DNA of 18,162 nucleotides from Longimicrobiales bacterium (GTDB lineage: Bacteria > Gemmatimonadota > Gemmatimonadetes > Longimicrobiales > Gaopeijiaceae), in assembly GCA_022428035.1 (NCBI GenBank), contig JAKMDG010000403.1, positions 1 to 18,162 of the forward strand, in the 5' to 3' direction. Shown here one piece after another: positions 15,227 through 18,162 of this stretch. Each line of letters begins with the position of its first letter. Position 1 is the stretch's first letter. The position numbers were made by a program, and so were the translations under genes. The notes beneath the pieces were generated by a model that saw only the letters and a list, made by a program, of their open reading frames with translations, was not told the DNA's origin and ran no database searches.

Positions 15227-16410
15227 ACGAAGAAATCCGAGCACTGTTTCCGGGTGCATCCGAGCGGACCTACCTCAACAGCGCCGCCAAGGGCCTGATA
15301 CCGACCACGGTTCGCGATGTGGTACGACACTACCTGGACCAGCAGGTATCGGGGACAGCCAACAAGGACGAGTTGCGCGAGCAGGTGGATGAGACACGCG
15401 CGATGCTCGCGTCGATGATCGGGGCCGAGGCCGACGAGGTCGCGATCACGAAGAACGTCTCGGAGGGGCTGAACCTCTTCGCGGCGAGCCTCGAGTGGCG
15501 AGAAGGTGACAATGTCGTCGTCTGCCCCGAGCTCGAGCACCCGAACAATATCTATCTGTGGTTCAACCTCGCTCGTCGGCACGGCGTAGAGGTTCGGACG
15601 GTCGCGCCGGTAGACGGAGCGATGCCCATCGAGGGCATGGTCGCCGCGATCGACGAGCGGACTCGCATCGTGACGTTCCCGACCATCTCCTTCGCACCGG
15701 GTTTCATTACGGACGTCGGGCCGATCGTGCGTGCGGCCCGGGACGCCGGGGCGTGGACGCTGGCAGACGGAGCCCAGTCGATCGGCTCACTCGAGACGGA
15801 TGTGCACGCACTCGGTATCGATGCGCTCTCCGTCGCGACCCAGAAAGGGCTGCTCTCACTTTACGGTTTCGGATTTCTGTACGTACGTCGAGAGGTGGCG
15901 GAACGGCTCGTGCCGATCCATGTCGCGCGCTATGGGATCGCCCTCGACGGTCACGAAACCGCCTACGCGGAAGGACCGCTGGAGTATGCAGCGGGAGCTC
16001 GCCGCTTCGATCTGGGCAACTACAACTACCTGGGCATGTCCGCGACCCGGGCTGCGCTCCAGCTGATCAAGGGTGTCGGCGTCGACCGCATCGAGTCACA
16101 TGTGCGCGCTCTGGCTGTGGATCTCGCGGACGGGCTCATGGACCTGGGGCTGCCTGTGGTCGGGGGGCGGCCAGGTCCGCACCTCGCCCACATCGTCTCC
16201 TCAGGTCATCTCGGGAGTGGGCGTCACTACTCGGCCGATGATCCCGAGGTCAACCTGTTACACAGGCATCTCGTGGACGCAGGAGCGGTGTTCGCACTGC
16301 GTGCCGGCGTCCTTCGATTCTCGTTCGGTCTCTACAACAACGCTTCGGACGTGGAGCGGGTGCTCGACCGTGTCCGGGCCTGGAAAGAAGAAGGAGCGGT
16401 CGTGTCATGA
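15223..16410 (+). CDS. Class V aminotransferase-family PLP enzyme (cysteine desulfurase / isopenicillin N epimerase-like)
   Basis: A 395-residue cytoplasmic fold-type I PLP enzyme. YLNSAAKGLIP at the N-terminus, TKNVSEGLNLFA, the D182 in LADGAQSIG that pairs with the PLP ring nitrogen, and K208 in ATQKGLLSLYGFGFLYV (Schiff-base lysine) are the family landmarks. DLGNYNYLGMSA and LRFSFGLYNN close the active site. The class includes desulfurases, kynureninases, epimerases and lyases. A catalytic loop cysteine of a desulfurase is not evident, and no cysteine lies in the expected C-terminal loop, so sulfur transfer is less likely than elimination, epimerisation or transamination. GTG 15223 overlaps the transporter stop (GTGA), and the next gene starts within its end (ATGA). 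The coupling suggests it processes what the transporter imports. Confidence 0.88.
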   Translation: MNEEIRALFPGASERTYLNSAAKGLIPTTVRDVVRHYLDQQVSGTANKDELREQVDETRAMLASMIGAEADEVAITKNVSEGLNLFAASLEWREGDNVVVCPELEHPNNIYLWFNLARRHGVEVRTVAPVDGAMPIEGMVAAIDERTRIVTFPTISFAPGFITDVGPIVRAARDAGAWTLADGAQSIGSLETDVHALGIDALSVATQKGLLSLYGFGFLYVRREVAERLVPIHVARYGIALDGHETAYAEGPLEYAAGARRFDLGNYNYLGMSATRAALQLIKGVGVDRIESHVRALAVDLADGLMDLGLPVVGGRPGPHLAHIVSSGHLGSGRHYSADDPEVNLLHRHLVDAGAVFALRAGVLRFSFGLYNNASDVERVLDRVRAWKEEGAVVS

Positions 16411-17552
16411 TCCGTCATCGCGTGTGCACAGCGCTTGCGTATCTCGCTGTATTTGCCGCACTGGCCAATCCGATCGAGGCTCAGCGTACCCAATGGGCCG
16501 AGGCTGTCGATCAGTTGTCTACGGCGATTGCGGCCGACGTGGCCGATGATGGAGTCGGCGGGATCGCCGCCGGAGTCATGGTGGACGGCGATCTTGTCTG
16601 GGCCGATGCCTGGGGACTCGCCGATCGTGAGACACGCGAACCGATGCTGCCCTCCTCGGTGTCCCGGACCGGGTCGATCTCCAAGTCGGTGACGGCTGTG
16701 CTCATGATGATCCTCGTGGATCGGGGCGTGATCGGACTCGACGACGCTGTAGCGAACTACCTTCCCGAACTCGACGAGTTGCAGGCCCGTCGCTCGGGGA
16801 CTCAGGACGTCACATTCCGGCATCTCGCCTCACATACGGCGGGCCTGGTCCGTGAGCCCGACTGGCCTGGGTCGGTGGTGGGGCCCATTGCAGACTGGGA
16901 GAACCGGATTCTGCAGTCGATCCCCGAGACCGCCTACGACTCCATTCCTGGCGCTCGATACCAGTATTCGAATATTGGTTTCGGGATGCTTGGCTTGGCT
17001 CTCTCGAGGGCGGCGGGACGCCCGTTTATCGACATGGTCGAGGAGGAGATTTTCGTTCCGCTCGGCATGACCGGATCTTCATTCGTCGTGCAGGGTGCAG
17101 CGCTGGAGCCCCGGCTCGCGCAGGGCTATACGTCGAGGAACGAGGTCATCGACGGAGAGGCCCCAGCCCGAGAGCATGCCGGGCGAGGCTACAAGATCCC
17201 CAACGGGGGCGTGTACTCGACCGTCGGGGACCTTGGGCGCTTTCTCGGTGCCATAGCCGGTGTGCCTGGCCTGAGGATTCTCGAAGAGTCGAGTCGAGAA
17301 GAGATGCTCAGGATGCAGACGCCTGAGGACCCCCATGTGGGATATGGCTTAGGCCTTTCGCTGGTCATGGACGACCAGGGAAATCGACTCGCTGCACATG
17401 GCGGCTCAGTCGCTGGGTATAACGCCTACATGGTGGTCGATCCGGACACGCGGGTGGGTGTCGTGCTGCTCAGGAACTACACAGGCGGGAGGACCAACCT
17501 CGGTGCGCTTGCTCAGTCCGTGCTGGCGGAGCTGAGCACGGCTCGACGTTGA
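16407..17552 (+). CDS. Exported serine hydrolase, beta-lactamase/DD-peptidase (class C-like) family
   Basis: A 381-residue exported protein. The signal peptide spans residues 1-25 (MIRHRV, hydrophobic core, PIEA followed by Gln). The class C-type active site is complete: S90-I-S-K93 in TGSISKSV, Y187-S-N189 in YQYSNIGFGMLGLAL, and H331-G-G in AAHGGSVAGYNAYM. Ser90 is the nucleophile and Lys93 its base. Family members cleave beta-lactams, peptidoglycan or D-amino-acid peptides and esters, so resistance cannot be inferred. ATG 16407 overlaps the PLP-enzyme stop (ATGA), with AAGGAG about 10 bases upstream. Because it is the last gene of the symporter/PLP-enzyme operon, it may release the amino acid that is imported (inference). 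Its stop lies 3 bp from the convergent membrane-protein gene. Confidence 0.9.
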   Translation: MIRHRVCTALAYLAVFAALANPIEAQRTQWAEAVDQLSTAIAADVADDGVGGIAAGVMVDGDLVWADAWGLADRETREPMLPSSVSRTGSISKSVTAVLMMILVDRGVIGLDDAVANYLPELDELQARRSGTQDVTFRHLASHTAGLVREPDWPGSVVGPIADWENRILQSIPETAYDSIPGARYQYSNIGFGMLGLALSRAAGRPFIDMVEEEIFVPLGMTGSSFVVQGAALEPRLAQGYTSRNEVIDGEAPAREHAGRGYKIPNGGVYSTVGDLGRFLGAIAGVPGLRILEESSREEMLRMQTPEDPHVGYGLGLSLVMDDQGNRLAAHGGSVAGYNAYMVVDPDTRVGVVLLRNYTGGRTNLGALAQSVLAELSTARR

Positions 17553-17555
17553 GTC

Positions 17556-17999
17556 TCAGTCGTCGTCCGTCAGCGTCGACGCGACGTAGGCGATGGCGTG
17601 CAAGGGTACAGCGATGAACGCGACGACGATCGACTGAATGACGGGATCGACGAAGGCGTAGGGGATGAATGCGACGGTCCAGAACACGGTTCCGAGCAAC
17701 GCGACATGCCCCAACACTCTGCGTGGCGCGTCCGTGAGCGCGAAGACCATGTCGAGCGCTCCGGCGAAGAAGAGGAGGAGGCTGAACGATACGCTGAACA
17801 TCCGGAACTGACGCCACATGCTCGGCGTGAGTGGATCCGGGGACCGCGCCTGCTTCATCGCATTCATCGCGAACTGGCGAAGCCCGCCGATGCCGTTTTC
17901 GAGCACGAACGTCCAGACGTGCGCCGCTGTGTGAGCGAGTCCAGTCAGGAGCAGCCAGCCGCCTGCGACGGCGAGCCAGAATCGGGGATTACGGAGCAT
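17556..17999 (-). CDS. Four-helix integral membrane protein, unknown family
   Basis: A 147-residue protein with four predicted membrane helices: WLAVAGGWLLLTGLAH, FSVSFSLLLFFAGALDMVFA, VLGHVALLGTVFWTVAFIPY and SIVVAFIAVPLHAIAYV. Short polar loops contain a HTAAHVW motif, and Met-rich residues NAMKQAR lie between helices 1 and 2. I do not recognise a named family. The ATG at 17999 has GGAG five to six bases upstream, and it overlaps the upstream gene's stop by 11 bp, so the two are probably co-transcribed. The acidic tail ends in Asp-Asp-Asp. It is convergent with the serine-hydrolase gene after 3 bp. The function is unknown. Confidence 0.75.
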   Translation of the reverse strand: MLRNPRFWLAVAGGWLLLTGLAHTAAHVWTFVLENGIGGLRQFAMNAMKQARSPDPLTPSMWRQFRMFSVSFSLLLFFAGALDMVFALTDAPRRVLGHVALLGTVFWTVAFIPYAFVDPVIQSIVVAFIAVPLHAIAYVASTLTDDD

Positions 18000-18162
18000 T
18001 GGGGCTCCAGGCGGCGACTCGCTCGGCGAGCCGGTAGATGGAGAGTGGGGCCGATCCCTCGGCCTTGTTGTTCGCGATCACGAAGGCTGGCCGCTCCGCG
18101 ATCGTAGCATCGATCACCATTCTCGCGATCGTCTCACGGGAGCCGGGGTCGTCATCGACGAC
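17989..18162 (-). CDS. C-terminal part of a probable DUF72 family protein (cut by window edge)
   Basis: The last 57 codons of a minus-strand gene that begins beyond the window, ending in TAA at 17989-17991. The tail contains FVIANNKAEGSAPLSIYRLA and then an ERVAAW helix. The Asn-Asn-Lys-Ala-Glu-Gly-Ser-Ala-Pro motif is the usual end of DUF72 (YecE-like) TIM-barrel proteins, whose role is unknown. With only the end visible this call is moderate. Its stop overlaps the start of the downstream membrane-protein gene by 11 bp. Confidence 0.6.
   Translation of the reverse strand, partial: VVDDDPGSRETIARMVIDATIAERPAFVIANNKAEGSAPLSIYRLAERVAAWSPNAP

Noticed and set aside
16407..17552. Beta-lactam resistance gene
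   Set aside because: The active-site motifs are shared by many esterases and peptidases, and the operon context points to a metabolic role.
1..18162. CRISPR arrays, insertion sequences, tRNA or rRNA genes
   Set aside because: No regularly spaced repeats, transposase motifs, terminal inverted repeats or cloverleaf-like sequences were seen on reading both strands.

Overview
This is a GC-rich (roughly 60 percent or more), gene-dense bacterial chromosome segment. It contains no recognisable mobile elements, CRISPR arrays, rRNA or tRNA genes. I count 19 protein-coding genes, two of them cut by the window edges. Several traits suggest a free-living, probably aquatic member of the Gemmatimonadota or a related phylum: export signals ending in Ala-Gln, many small lipoproteins and exported proteins, a bacterial SLC12-type transporter, and genes packed with 4-bp stop/start overlaps. 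This placement is inference; no marker gene is present to prove it.

Layout. (1) Positions 1-374, minus: start of an exported protein of unknown role. (2) Positions 640-4861, plus: a tight three-gene operon encoding a COG3910-type ATPase, a reductive-dehalogenase-like corrinoid/iron-sulfur protein without a Tat signal, and a large cation-chloride cotransporter (SLC12-like) protein. The genes are joined by two ATGA overlaps. (3) Positions 4851-7018, minus: a membrane-anchored FMN glutamate-synthase-domain protein followed by an overlapping VanZ-like membrane protein. (4) Positions 7200-8192, plus: an exported ChaN/Tiki-type protein. (5) Positions 8227-10003, minus: an exported barrel-like protein and a tandem universal stress protein. 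(6) Positions 10193-11888, plus: a PAS histidine kinase and NarL-type response regulator, divergent from the stress protein across a gap holding a perfect-armed hairpin. (7) Positions 11947-13988, minus: a receiver domain that has lost its phosphorylation residues, a DUF411 protein with a Cys-Gly-Cys-Cys motif, an amidohydrolase-like protein lacking the catalytic barrel, and a small lipoprotein. (8) Positions 14033-17552, plus: a second coupled three-gene operon encoding a DAACS amino-acid symporter with an altered substrate site, a class V PLP enzyme and an exported serine hydrolase. (9) Positions 17556-18162, minus: a four-helix membrane protein and the end of a probable DUF72 protein.

How genes may work together. 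The most striking unit is region 2. A cytoplasmic dehalogenase-like enzyme would release halide inside the cell, and the coupled downstream gene encodes a homologue of chloride cotransporters, so the operon may pair dehalogenation with halide disposal. Region 8 reads as a compact import-and-processing pathway: an exported hydrolase releases a substrate, the symporter imports it and the PLP enzyme converts it. Regions 5-7 look like stress sensing around a two-component system.
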